From Diplonema papillatum (taxonomy: Eukaryota > Euglenozoa > Diplonemea > Diplonemida > Diplonemidae), in assembly GCA_030068145.1 (NCBI GenBank), contig JAPJBO010000516.1, forward strand, positions 62,001-126,000: DNA of 64,000 nt, given 5' to 3'. The notes beneath the pieces are model-generated. The model searched no databases. It was not told where the DNA came from and saw only the letters and a list, made by a program, of their open reading frames with translations. How positions within the stretch are numbered: position 1 is the first letter of the stretch; every line of letters starts with the position of its first letter. Below, one piece after another: positions 45,001-57,000 of the stretch. A program made the translations under genes and the position numbers.

Positions 45001-48000
45001 CCCCTGCCATGCTGTCAGTGGTGAGCCGCGCTCAGAGATACGCGGAGGAGGCCCGACGCTTTCGCCCCACGTTATCCGACGAGGAAGCCTTCCTGATGTG
45101 GGTGAATCGGAAGGTGACGGCTGGCGAGATCAAGGTCGAGTCGGCTCTCCAGTACGTGACCTACTTCCGGATGTCTCGGGTGAACTGGATGAGCGCATGC
45201 CGGCGCTCGGTCAGGCTGACCATGGATCAGTTCGAGGACCGACGTACCCGCGATGCCGGGCGGACCCCATCCAAAGAGGAGGTCCTACAGGTAGTCTCAC
45301 GAGGCCCCGGCTTGCATACCATGGCCCTCCGGTCCTACAGGTAGTCTCACGAGGCCCCGGCTTGCATACCATGGCCCTCCGGTTCCAGTGGTCGACGGCG
45401 TGCCGGTTCGTGGACCTGCAACGGGTCCGGTTGGACCACATGTGGTCGGTGGACAAGCAACAGGTCATGATCCTGTTTGTCGGCGGGAAGACCGACCCGA
45501 CGTCCCGAGGACAGGGTCTCTTACTGCCACGAAGCGGGGCTTTTCTGACGCCTTTTTGGGAATGGATCACCATCCAACGCCCTGCCAGCGGCCCCAAGGC
45601 GTTCGTGTTCCCCAACCTGTCAAGACAGGCTTACAACAGTTTCCTTCAAGAGGAGCTGGGGGTTCCTTCACACAGGATCAGACATGCCGCGCTGACTTGG
45701 GTGGCTTTTGTGGAAGGAGAGCAAGCAGCGATGTGCGTAGGTCGTCACCTCAACCCCAGGACGACGCGGCTGTACACGCCGCATCACCTTTGGCAGCCGG
45801 TCCAGCGGACAGTCCCGGGTACAGCTGCGCTGCAGAAAACCGACTGAACGACCGCCCCGCTAAGCCTCCATTGTGGCCGCGCCACCTGGACAAGATCCTC
45901 CAGGGTTACGACTACGCCAACGGTTGGTTGGACGCCAGCAGTGGAAAACGCGTAACGAAAGCATCCTATGAAGGTGAAATAGCTTCGACGGCTCCGCCGT
46001 TCAGTCACGAAGCGCTCTTGCACGATTTTCCCGCTCTCCGGACCAACATGCGATGGTTACTGGATTCCGAGTTCATCGGAAGCATGTTAAGACCGGGTTC
46101 GTTCGTATCCGGCCCTGGTCCGCGCAACTCACGAATGAGGCCGCACGTTGAGCGCTTGCTCGCGTTGAAGATCGCTGCGCCGGTCCCCAAGGCGGCTTCT
46201 TCCCGCTGGTTTCACGGCGCGTTTACGGTGGATAAACGGGCCCCCGGTCAGCTTCGGTTCATCCTCAGCTGCGAGTCAATCAACCGGGCCACGGCACACG
46301 TGCCTTTGCCGCCCTGCGACCTACCCAGCTACGCCACCATCGTGAGTACGGTGCTGTCCCGCAAGTGGGTGGCTGAGTTCGACTTCCGCTCCTTTTTTTT
46401 CCAGTTTGCGCTGCCTCCAGAGGTCAGAAAGTATTTCTGTTTCCGTATTGAGGGCAGGCTGTTGTGGATGACGCGCCTGCCGATGGGCTACCGCGCTGCG
46501 CCTCAGGCGGCCCAGGCGGTCTCGCTGGAGCTTGCGGTTGCCGCCGCTCAGGGTGTGGACGTTGAGGTTCTCGCGTGGATCGATAACGTGATATTTGTGG
46601 CGGACACTGAGGCCGAAGTTATAGAGGCCTCAGCTCGCTTCAAGGCTTTGACTTCGAAGTACGGCTTGACCATCGGGAGCTGGTCCAAGCCTTCTACCCG
46701 GGCGGTGCTGCTGGGATTGGAAGTCGACCTCGCAGCGAAGAGATGGCGTGTGGACCCATCCTGGATAGGGAAGGCTGGACCGGTGATGGATCGCATCCGG
46801 GAGTGTAGTGAGGCTCCCGTCCGCGTGTGGTGGAAACTGACTGGGTCTCTGCTCTGGCGTCGCCACGTGATGGGGTACCCTCTCCACGAGGTACTTCTCC
46901 TCTTGCAGTGGATGTCAACCCTGGCTTCCGGCCGTTCGTCCACCGACAGCGCGTTCTGGGACTCCGTCGCGCCTTGCCCAGCTGCGGTCAAGAGCTGCCT
47001 CGTTGCCCAGTGCTCCGACATGCGGGGTAACGCCTGGCGGCAATGGTGTAAACCGGTTTACACTCGTTCGATCGATGTCGTCTCCGACGCCAGCATGTCG
47101 GCATGGGCCTTCGTGGCAGACGGGTCCCATGTCTACGGCGGTTTTCCTGCGGAGTTACTCCACGCGGACATCTTCATGAAGGAGCTATACGCCGTCGTTC
47201 GGGCCGTACAGCACGCGGTCCACGGCCAGTCGAGCGTGGACATCAACCTGCTGTGTGACAACAAGGCGGTGATAGGCTGCGTACGCCGCGGCTACACGCT
47301 TCGTCAGGATGCGATGCAGCTGCTAACTCTGATCAACAAGAGCTTGGCCTCATCCAGGAGCCGGCTGAATATCAGCTACGTCCCGTCGCTCCAGAACATC
47401 GCGGATCAGTACACAAGACTAAATCGCCCGCAGTGCTAGCGCCCAACATCGACAGCCTACTTCGTCGAGTCCTCGTCAAGTGGGTCGGTTGGTTCTTCCT
47501 CCGTGTGGCATGCAGTTCATCATATCAGGCGAGCAACCGCCTTTTTGCTTAGTTTTCCGCCGGGTCCCATCCCGCGTTATCAGTCGCTCACGGTAGGAGG
47601 GGGGGGGGGTTCGAATAGGGGCCGCTCGTGCTCCGATGCCTGTTCTTTTTTGCGACAACCAATTTCTGCTTCCCTGAAGACAGTATTTGTTACAGCTAAA
47701 AAGAACGTTGGCAGCGGTTTAACCAGAACACATGTAGTTTAAATCGCACAAACAAAAAATATTGCTCGTGCAGATGGCGATTGACCTGAATGTGTGCTTT
47801 GCCTAGTCCATGGCTCTTGTGACCGACACCGAGTTCCGTTCGCGAGGAAAGCGATCTCGGGCCCCCCACGTGCATACATGTTTAGCATTGAGTTCTTTTA
47901 AGTACATGAACCACATGGATTAGCATGCACATGTTTAGCAGTGTGAACTTGAAATGCAGGTACGTTTAGCAGGGGTTGCCATGTAGCCCGTATCGGTCTA

Positions 48001-51000
48001 GTGTCCTCGTAGTTGTTGCCTTGGCGGCAGTCTGATTGCTATCTGTGTCTTCTATTACGTAGTTGTGTGCTAAAGGGACTTCTTGAGCTGATAGTTTTTT
48101 TTTGAGAAGAGCGGCAGTGCTCCCGCTAACCTCACTTTTAGTGAGGAATCCCAAAAACCTGGGTGAGGCCTTTTTTTTTTTTCTCCCCCGCTAGGCCCTC
48201 GCGTTTGGTGCAGGGGGGGCACCCGAGTCTTCCAAATGGGGGGGTCCGGGGGGGCTCCGGCCCCCCCGACGAGCGGTACCAACGGGAAAAAGGTGAGGAA
48301 TTCCTCACCCTCTTTTTTTGTATAAGCACCTGCTTTGTAGGAAATGCTTGCGGAGACTGCCAGTTGTGAATAGATCCAAGGAGGTAAATGTGCTGTAGCC
48401 CACACGAAACACAGGTAAATCTGGGTTTCGTGGCGGGCGTAAGCATTTGTTTGTACGTGCCGGGGGAGGATTTGCCTGTTAGTGAGTGATAGTGAGTGAA
48501 TATAATCGGTAGGCTAATCTTCTCTCAAACACGCTGCCAGGTTTCTCTTCCGTGTTCACAATTAATTGTTAATACGAAAAAAAGACCCCTCTTTTTTTGA
48601 GGAATTCCTCGCACTTTTTTTTTCGTTTTAGCGGGAGCCCCGAAGAGCGGCATACCCACGACTTCGGCGACTTCGACGGGCGTTCCGAAGCGGAGGGACC
48701 CGCCCGCGACGAGCGGCGAGTCGAGGCTGCGCGTCGTGCGGGCGAGGATGCCCTCCTTGCCGGTGACCACCCATCCCTGCCCCTGCACGGGTTCGAGGAA
48801 GGTGTGCACCGGCGGCGGGCTCTCCGACGCCCCGCGGCTCGGCCTGCCTTGGTGCTGCTGCTGCTGCTGCTGCTGGGACTGCTGCGGCTGCTGGTCGTGC
48901 GCCAAGGAGCCGTCTTGGTGCGACACCTCGCGCTTGATGTACGCCCAGCCCTTGGTGCGCACGGTCACGTGCACCCTCCCGGAACACTCCTCCAGCACGC
49001 ACACGCGCGTGCCGCGCGGCAGGCAGAGCGACACCCGGTGGTGACTGAACTTCGAGCCGGGCGGCGATATCAGCAGCTCCGCCTCGCAAACGGTCACATG
49101 CCGCGCCACCCCTGCGCCAGCCCCCCGCTCAGCGTCCCCACCTACCGCCCGCGCCGGGTGCGCGGCGCCGCTGTGCGTCCGGGTCACCGGGCGGGCTGCC
49201 GGCTGCGCAGCGGCGGTGCAGGCATCGTCTCGCTCCCGCGGGCCGAGGGCTGAGGTGGCTCGCTTTGCGGGCGCGCGATTTTCGCCCATCCGCGTAGTGC
49301 GCGGGGCCGACTCTTCTCCGGCTCCGCTGGGTGGAGGGTCCGATTCTTCGGCCAACACGTCCTTGGAGCGCAGCCAGCCATCCACCAGGACGTTGTCGAC
49401 GATGGCAACTTGCGTCGCCGTGCCCGTGACTTCGACGTAGAACGGCTCGGTCCGCAGGACGTCACCCCTGTACGCCTGCTTCAGGACGATCAAGTCCCTG
49501 TCTTCAAATGGCGCAGCAACCGACCCATCGAGCGACAGCCGCGAGCTTCCGCTCGCTCCCGACAGCCGCCCCGGCGGCGAAGCGCCGCGGAAGGACGCTG
49601 CGTCGGCGGCGTGGGGCTCGTGGCCGAAGATGCGGACGGGCTGGAACGGGGAGAGCGAGCGGCGCGGCTGCGGGTGGTCCTGGTCGAGGGGAGGCTCGCC
49701 CGCGGGGGGCGCCGTGTACGCGTAGATGTTCACCGGGTCCCCGGACACGACCAGCCAGGGGTGGGTCCCGGCCTTCGACGGCTCGTTCAGCGGCGCGAAC
49801 GCGAACGGCGGCCGGTACCGCGCCGTGTTCGGGCCGTACCGGTACAGCGACCGCAGCAGCGCCGTGGTGTTAGGCGTGGCGGGGAGGGTGTCGGCTGCGA
49901 CCGAACTCCGGTTCTGCGACGCCGACGACGCTCGCGACACGCAGCTGCGGACGCTGAGTCGCCCGGTCTGCTCCTTCGGCTGTTTTTTTTTAGACAAGAT
50001 GTTTGTGTTGTATAACCTATCATAGTCTTATGCAAACAAGTTACGATGTTTGTGTTGTATAACCTATCATAGACTTATGCAAACAAGTTACGATGTTTGT
50101 GTTGTATAACCTATCATAGTCTTATGCAAACAAGTTACGATGTTTGTGTTGTATAACCTATCATAGTCTTATGCAAACAAGTTACGATGTTTGTGTTGTA
50201 TAACCTATCATAGTCTTATGCAAACAAGTTACGATGTTTGTGTTGTATAACCTATCATAGTCTTATGCAAACAAGTTACGATGTTTGTGTTGTATAACCT
50301 ATCATAGTCTTATGCAAACAAGTTACGATGTTTGTGTTGTATAACCTATCATAGTCTTATGCAAACAAGTTACGATGTTTTCGGGATAGCAGCGGGGGTT
50401 ACAAGTTTTAGGTATAGTAAGCTTCTGAGAGCTGCGACTTATGTGTATGTGCAAATTAGTCGTTGAGCAGCGTACTACACACGAAACTTGCCAAAGCAGG
50501 TGTGTCAAGGGACTTTCGAGTTTAGCTTTACGATTCTCACTTCTACGATGTAGCTTTTGACGAGGGACGCTGCGTCGGCGGCGTGGGGCTCGTGGCCGAA
50601 GATGCGGACGGAGAGCGAGCGGCGCGGCTGCGGGTGGTCCTGGTCGAGGGGAGGCTCGCCCGCGGGGGGCGCCGTGTACGCGTAGATGTTCACCGGGTCC
50701 CCGGACACGACCAGCCAGGGGTGGGTCCCGGCCTTCGACGGCTCGTTCAGCGGCGCGAACGCGAACGGCGGCCGGTACCGCGCCGTGTTCGGGCCGTACC
50801 GGTGCAGCGACCGCAGCAGCGCCGTGGTGTTAGGCGTGGCGGGGAGGGTGTCGGCTGCGACCGAACTCCGGTTCTGCGACGCCGACGACGCTCGCGACAC
50901 GCAGCTGCGGACGCTGAGTCGCCCGGTCTGCTCCTTCGGCTGTTTTTTTGTGTTTCCGACGATCCCGAATGGACGTACAGATTGGTGTCTTTGAGCCAAT

Positions 51001-54000
51001 TCACCTACCCCCTGATCGAGTGTAATCGAGCGTAATCGTTTGGATTAGAATGCAAAGAATCTGTGGCGATAATCTGCATCGCCGACGGCGCGGTTATCTC
51101 TTCGCACGTGATGTGTCATGCTTTCGCCTCTTTAGCTCGTCTTGATCGTCGCGCTCAGGCGCGCGTTTGGTGCTTCGCTTCTTCTTCGATTGCTCGTCGA
51201 GGTTCATCGGTTGCGCGTCGATTTCTGCTTTTTCCCAGCGCCTGGGCGATGGTCGTGGCGCATCGACGCGTCCTTTGCGTCTTTTCGGTACCGGCTCCGC
51301 CGCGGAGTCTGGTTGCCGCTTCTTCGCTGGCGTTGGCGCCGTCTTCCCGACCTTCGCTGCTGATGTCGGCGTTGATGTTGCGGGTTCTCGCTCGTCTTCC
51401 TCTGCTTCCGGCAGAACGAGCACCACGTTCTCACGTTTCGCCTGTCTCGGCGCTGGCGCGGGACCCTCCGGCTCCGCCTTCCTCTTCTTCGCCGTTGTTT
51501 CTTCACCTCTCGCCACGGCCGCCCGGTGGTGCCCTTTCCTGCAGCAGTGCCCGGGTCTCCTACTCCTCAGGTCGGCGTGTTTCTTACAGCCGTCGCACGT
51601 CGGCATGCCATGATCGAGGCATCGGTGGTGATGGTTGCGACAGCACTCCGCTGTCGTCTTACACGTGGCGCACTGCGTCATCCGGTGCTCGGCACACATT
51701 TTTACGGCTAGGCCATCACCCTCCCTGTGATGGGCCTGGCAGCACCACGCCACCGACTTGCCCCGGCGCTTGCACACGTCGCACTTCACCTTTTGGTGCC
51801 CGGGGCACACCCGCTCACCCCACTTTTCGTGTCGGGGAATCCCTTCCGGCACGAGCCACGGATCCCCTCCGACGACAGCCGACTTCTTCCCTTTCCTCTT
51901 CTCCGTAGCGTCATCGAAGGCCGCCCATCTCGCCGCACGCTCCGCCCTTTCTCTTCCGTACGTCGGGAAAAGGTCCATCCCCCACGCCTCGCCGGTGAAC
52001 GCATGCCGGCTCGCCTTCAGCTGCGTCTCCAAGATTCCCATCGTCTCCTCGCCGCCGCGGAAAATTGGCCTCATCTCGTAGCCCGTGAGGCATGGGGGGG
52101 CCCCTACCGTTCTCAATGAACCTATCTTCTCCAGCTTTCTACCCGGCAGAAGCGGCCCCACCCCTTTCCGCTCAAGCGCTTCCCCGATCGTTTTCAGCAT
52201 CCGCGCCAACATTCTCGCACGGATACACAGCGGCGTCCCACCTGTCGTCGCCACTAAACTGCCCGGTAGATCGAGCCCGGTGTACACTTCGAAGTCTACT
52301 GCGAGCGTAATAGAGTGTAGTAGAGTGTAGTAGAGCGTTGTAGAATGTGATCGAGATTGACACTAGTATTTTGGGTTCGACCACTGGTGGACCCCTGACT
52401 GGCCCATGGGCGATGTGCATATGAGACCGGAAGCTCTCGAGATGAAGATGTTCTAAATCATGGCAGCGAGCACGGGGACTGCAGGCGGGTTGGTGGCGAA
52501 AAGGGACAGAAAGATCTTCGAGCGACTGTGAGCAGCCTAGCAAGACGGGATGATGAATGATGAAGAAGCGCTAAGTGATCGCAAAGGTCCTTGTCTGGCG
52601 ACCGACCTTCCTTGAAAGGAAGGTCGGTAGCCAGACATTTTTGGACGGCTTTGTCAGCAAGGTGCAGGCGATGCACGGGCTCCATGATGACCTCGTCAAC
52701 GGCCCCACAGGCGTACACTCACTAGCCGTCGTGAAGAGGCCTCTGTCTGTAACCACCTTTTTCATCCTTGGGAGCAGTGCATCGCCAGGGAGATCGAACC
52801 CCAAGGCAAGGAGCGACTCTTGCAGCTTCTGAAAGTAATCCAGCACGTACTGGAGATACTTGGTTGTCGTTGCTGGATCCTTCTGCCGCACAAGTGCTGC
52901 AAACACAAGCCGCATCCTCCATCTCTGCTCCATCGTGTCCAGGTACGAGAACGTCAGGCAGAGGATATCTTTGCTCCCCGGAAGCTCTCCTGCATCCCCG
53001 GCAATGACGAAGTCACCACCCCCAAGCCGGAGCAGAAACTCCATGTCACCGAGGACAAGGTGCCTACCGAGCGCTCGGCGAACACCCTATCGCCTGGAAC
53101 TGGCCCGCACCGAATGCCTAAAGGCTCAAGTACTAACTGCGCTAAATTTAATATATGCGAGCTATTGCGAGATAGTGTGGTACTCATTTGCATGCAAATG
53201 ACTCCCCACTGACGCAACAAGAAGACGCCGATGCTCTATCGAATCACGCGATGGATGAGGTTCAGAGACGAGCGACAGCCGAGTATCGGGACTCGGCGAC
53301 CGCGAAATCGTACGCGATGAAGAGCGCGATGCGACGGCTGACGAGTATCGTGCAGACGCCGATTCACCCGGCGCTTGAGATGCAAGTCAACGTCCTGACG
53401 TCTCTCGGAGGCGGGAACATGGCCGGACTCAACAAGAGACCACAAATAGCAAACCAGCAGGCGTTTGAAGCTGTGATGCGCGCCTACGAAGCCGCCGCAC
53501 GAGAGCAGACGGCGAAGTAGGCCGGCGACAAGGTGCGAGCCGTACCGCAGGCTGGGCTCCGCAAAGCTGCAACACTGAATGGCAGTTTTCGACCGCAGAC
53601 GCATTACCCGTCGGGATGGGAGCGCAAGCAGGCTCGATGGAATCACGAAGTCAAGCAGGAGAGACGAACTGCGCAGACTGAGCGCAAGACGTGCACCAAG
53701 GGCAGACCAGGACGTTGGGACCGTGCGAAGTCGAAGAAGGAGTCCAAAAGCGAAGCAACAACACCAACGCGGAAACGCAACTCGAAGGCAGCCAAGCGGG
53801 CCTCCAGTGAAGTAACGAAGCTCATCCGAGTGTCCGATGAAACCCCTTGTCAATACCACCCAACGACTGCGACGCGCGTGCGAAATGTCGGACGCTAGCG
53901 TCTGTCAAGAGCATGCGTGACTCAGCCGTGTTTTAAAGGTGAGATGAGAGGCACCGGCTCACTCTGTCAAAGGACTATACTAACGCAACAAGAAGACGAG

Positions 54001-57000
54001 CTAATGCGAGATAGTGGTACCCGAGCCCGTACGCACTCGACAACCTGCTTCCGTGAGTCAGCCCGAGCTTCCTGGTCTCCAGCTACACTGCCTGTCGCGG
54101 TCATTTTTTCAGACTAATATTCTTGTTTTTATTCCAATTTCAATATCCTGTCATCAGCACCTTTTTAGCCCCGGAAGAAGGTGCGTTAGTGGGCCCGTTG
54201 AACCGGCCTATCAAGATTGGCTGAGTGTCACGCCTTTAATCAATTACTGCAGTACCCCCCCAATTCACCCAAATGTTGATCGAGTGTAATCGAGCGTAAT
54301 CGAGCGTAATCGAGGGTAATCGAGTGTAATCGAGTGTAATCGACGCGTAATCGAGCTAAAGTCACTTTCAGGGGGGCTAGGTGAATTGGCTCAGTCTTTC
54401 GACCTTTTGTATGCTTGTGGAGTTCAGCTTAGTACGTGCTTGTGGTGATCGGTGGGGTTCCCAAAATAAAGGAGGTCTTCATTTTCACACACTAACTGTT
54501 ACAGCAAGGGAAAAGAAAATGAAGATTCTTTTATTATCGATTAGTCAACCTCTACAACCGTTCAGGAACACCTTCGGAAAGAAGGTTTGTACTCACGTAC
54601 AAAAGGTTCCTGGTCTGCTCCTTCGGCTGTTTTTTTAGAGTAGAAGTTGACAAGATGTTTGTGCTGTATAACTTATGCAATGAAGCTACGATGTATTCGG
54701 GATAGCAGCGGGGTACCAACTTTGTTGACAAGTTTTAGGTATAGTAAAGCCCCTGAGATCTGCGACTCACACGAGTACAAATTAGTCGTTGGGCAGCGTA
54801 CTACACACGAAACTTGCCAAAGCAGGTGCGTCAAGGGACTTTCGGGTTTAGCTTTACGAGTCGTACGAAGTGTACGGCCTCGCCCAAACACGCGCAGCCC
54901 GAAGCACGGCAGCAGAAGGTTTTCAAAACAGCTATACTTCACAGTCCGAAATACGGCAAACCAGAAAGTTTTCAAAGCAGCTTCAATTTACCAGGCAAAT
55001 ACTAAGTGATCAGGTTATCAAATCAGCTATAAGCTACCAAAGGTTCTACATCAGATCTTATTTACCCTGGGTCTACGAAAAACTAGTAGTAACGCAGCGC
55101 GCACCGCAACTGCAAGCATGTGACTTCCGCTCGCGCGCGCGCACACAACAAGAAAAGCGCGCCATACGTATTTTTCGGGGGAAGTGGAGGGGGGCTGCTG
55201 CGTGTAGGTCGCGTTTTCGGCGGACGGCGTCGTCGTGATGACCGGCGGCGGCGGCAGCTGCGCGTCTGGCAGCCCTGGCTTCGCGATCTTGAGGAGGATC
55301 TCCGCCGTTTCGAGCCCGCGCTGGAACTCGTCGAGCACGTCGAACGGGGCGCCCGCGGCCACGTGCCGGCCGTGCGCCTTGAGCCGCGCCGTCACCCGGG
55401 CGAGCGTCGCGCACGCGGACGCCGCAATTTCGCGGTGCCCGGCGCAGAGTGCGCTCCCGCCCCGCCCTCTCTGCCCTCGCCACCCGCGCCAGCGCCGGGG
55501 GAACCCCGCCTGCCTCGCCCAGACACGCGCAGCCCGAAGCACGGCAGCAGAAGGTTTTCAAATCAGCTTCAATTTACCAGGTAAATACTAAGGGATCAGG
55601 ATATCAAATCAGCTATATAAGTTACCAAAGGTTCTACATCAGATCTTATTTACCCTGGGTCTACTAAAAACTAGTAGTACGCAGCGCGCACCGCAACTGC
55701 AAGCATGTGACTTCCGCTCGCGCGCGCGCACACAACAAGAAAAGCGCGCCATACGTATTTTTCGGGGGAAGTGGAGGGGGGCCGCTGTGCGTAGGTAGCG
55801 TTTTCGGCGGACGGCGTCGTCGTGATGACCGGCGGCGGCGGCGGCAGCTGCGCGTCCGGCAGCCCTGGCTTCGCGATCTTGAGGAGGATCTCCGCCGTTT
55901 CGAGCCCGCGCTGGAACTCGTCGAGCACGTCGAACGGAGCGCCCGCGGCCACGTGCCGGCCGTGCGCCTTGAGCCGCGCCGTCACCCGGGCGAGCGTCGC
56001 GCACGCGGACGCCGCAATTTCGCGGTGCCCGGCGCAGATGCGCTCCCGCCCCGCCCTCTCTGCCCTCGCCACCCGCGCCAGCGCCGGGGGAACCCCGGCG
56101 GCCTCGTCCAGACACGCGCAGCCCGAAGCACGGCAGCAGCCGCAGCCGTCGGTGCCAGCTTGAGCGACGACCGCCTCCTCGACGCTCTCCCGGAACGCGA
56201 TTTCCCGCAGGGTCGCAAGCTTCTCCTTCGCGACCGCAAGCTGCTCGGCCAGGGATTCCTCACGCATCGCGGCTTCACGGCGGTCAACTGCGGCAGCCCG
56301 CCGCGACTCCTCAATTTCGCTCGAAAAAAGGTCGACGAGGACGGGCGCCTCGCGGGCCCCCCGCAGCACATCTTCCACCAGCGACGCGACCTCCGCAAGC
56401 CTCCGCTGGCTGTCTTGCTCGGCAGGCGGCCGCTCCGCCGCCCGCTGCCGCTCGGCCTGCTCCTCGCGGAGGTGGTGCAGGGCGCGTGCTGCGGATTCGA
56501 GCGACGCGTGCGCGTCGTCGAGGTCGTCGGCTTTTTCCCGCAGGTAGAGCTCGAGGAGGTCGTTCTTTTCGACGACGGCGTCCCTCTCGGCGTGCAGCGC
56601 GCGGCGCTCGGCTTCGCGGTCGTCGAGCCGGCGCTGCAGGCAGCCGGCCTCATCCCTCGCGCGCCGCAGCGCGGCTTTCGTGGACCGCAGGGCTGCCAGC
56701 AACCGGGCGGGGGGCTCCGCCTGGTCGTGGGACCGAGCAGGGGAATCCACTTCCGTCTCGGAAGCGGACAGGCTGCTTGTTTCTTCACGCGGGTTCCCTT
56801 CCTCCGGGGATTGGAGGTCCTCGGATTCGGTATGTCCCGCCTTGCTTGTCTCGAAAGCGGACGGCCGGTGCGGCAGGTGACTTGATTCTTCCCGCAGGCG
56901 CAGCTGGTCTTCCTCCGTGGATAGGTGGTTCTCGGATTCGGCTTGCGCCGCCTCCGCTTCTTCCGCCGCCTTGCTCGTCTCGAGAGCGGACAGCCGGTGC

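Larger units (their letters stand above)
44715..47439 (+). mobile_element. Second tyrosine-recombinase retrotransposon, broken
   Basis: Order: a short Lys-rich frame, a tyrosine recombinase (about 44880-45847), then reverse transcriptase-RNase H (about 45850-47439). Recombinase before RT, as in the element at 11593, but protein similarity between the two is low. It looks broken, with about one or two breaks in the recombinase part and no gag or split repeats recognised. It lies antisense in intron 3 of the giant gene. Probably older than the first element. Confidence 0.8.
41222..48655 (-). other. Giant gene, intron 3
   Basis: 7.4 kb, GTATGC to CAACAG. Holds the 2.5-kb satellite, a decayed ORF with its 3' repeat, two R-family copies, a 29-bp array, a retroelement in antisense and a 520-bp inverted-repeat element. 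47440-47810 shows only a short G run and no recognised feature. Confidence 0.7.
50992..54393. mobile_element. Unclassified 3.4-kb inverted-repeat DNA transposon
   Basis: Ends TGAGCCAATTCACCTA / TAGGTGAATTGGCTCA (16-bp perfect inverted repeats, then C-rich), flanked by GTCTT at 50987-50991 and 54394-54398. The target continues as GATTGGTGTCTT-TCGACC, which is intact at 58587 and 480, so the insertion is exact. Subterminal TAATCGAG-type repeats stand at both ends (51016-51036, 54278-54358). Internal frames: a Cys/His-rich protein and three smaller ones. I match it to no known superfamily. Confidence 0.85.
49980..55754 (-). other. Giant gene, intron 2
   Basis: 5.8 kb, GTATGG to CTAAAAAAAACAG. 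Holds the 47-bp array, a partial exon 3 copy, the 3.4-kb transposon, a third fragment of the exon 3 flank and partial copies of exon 2. Confidence 0.7.
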
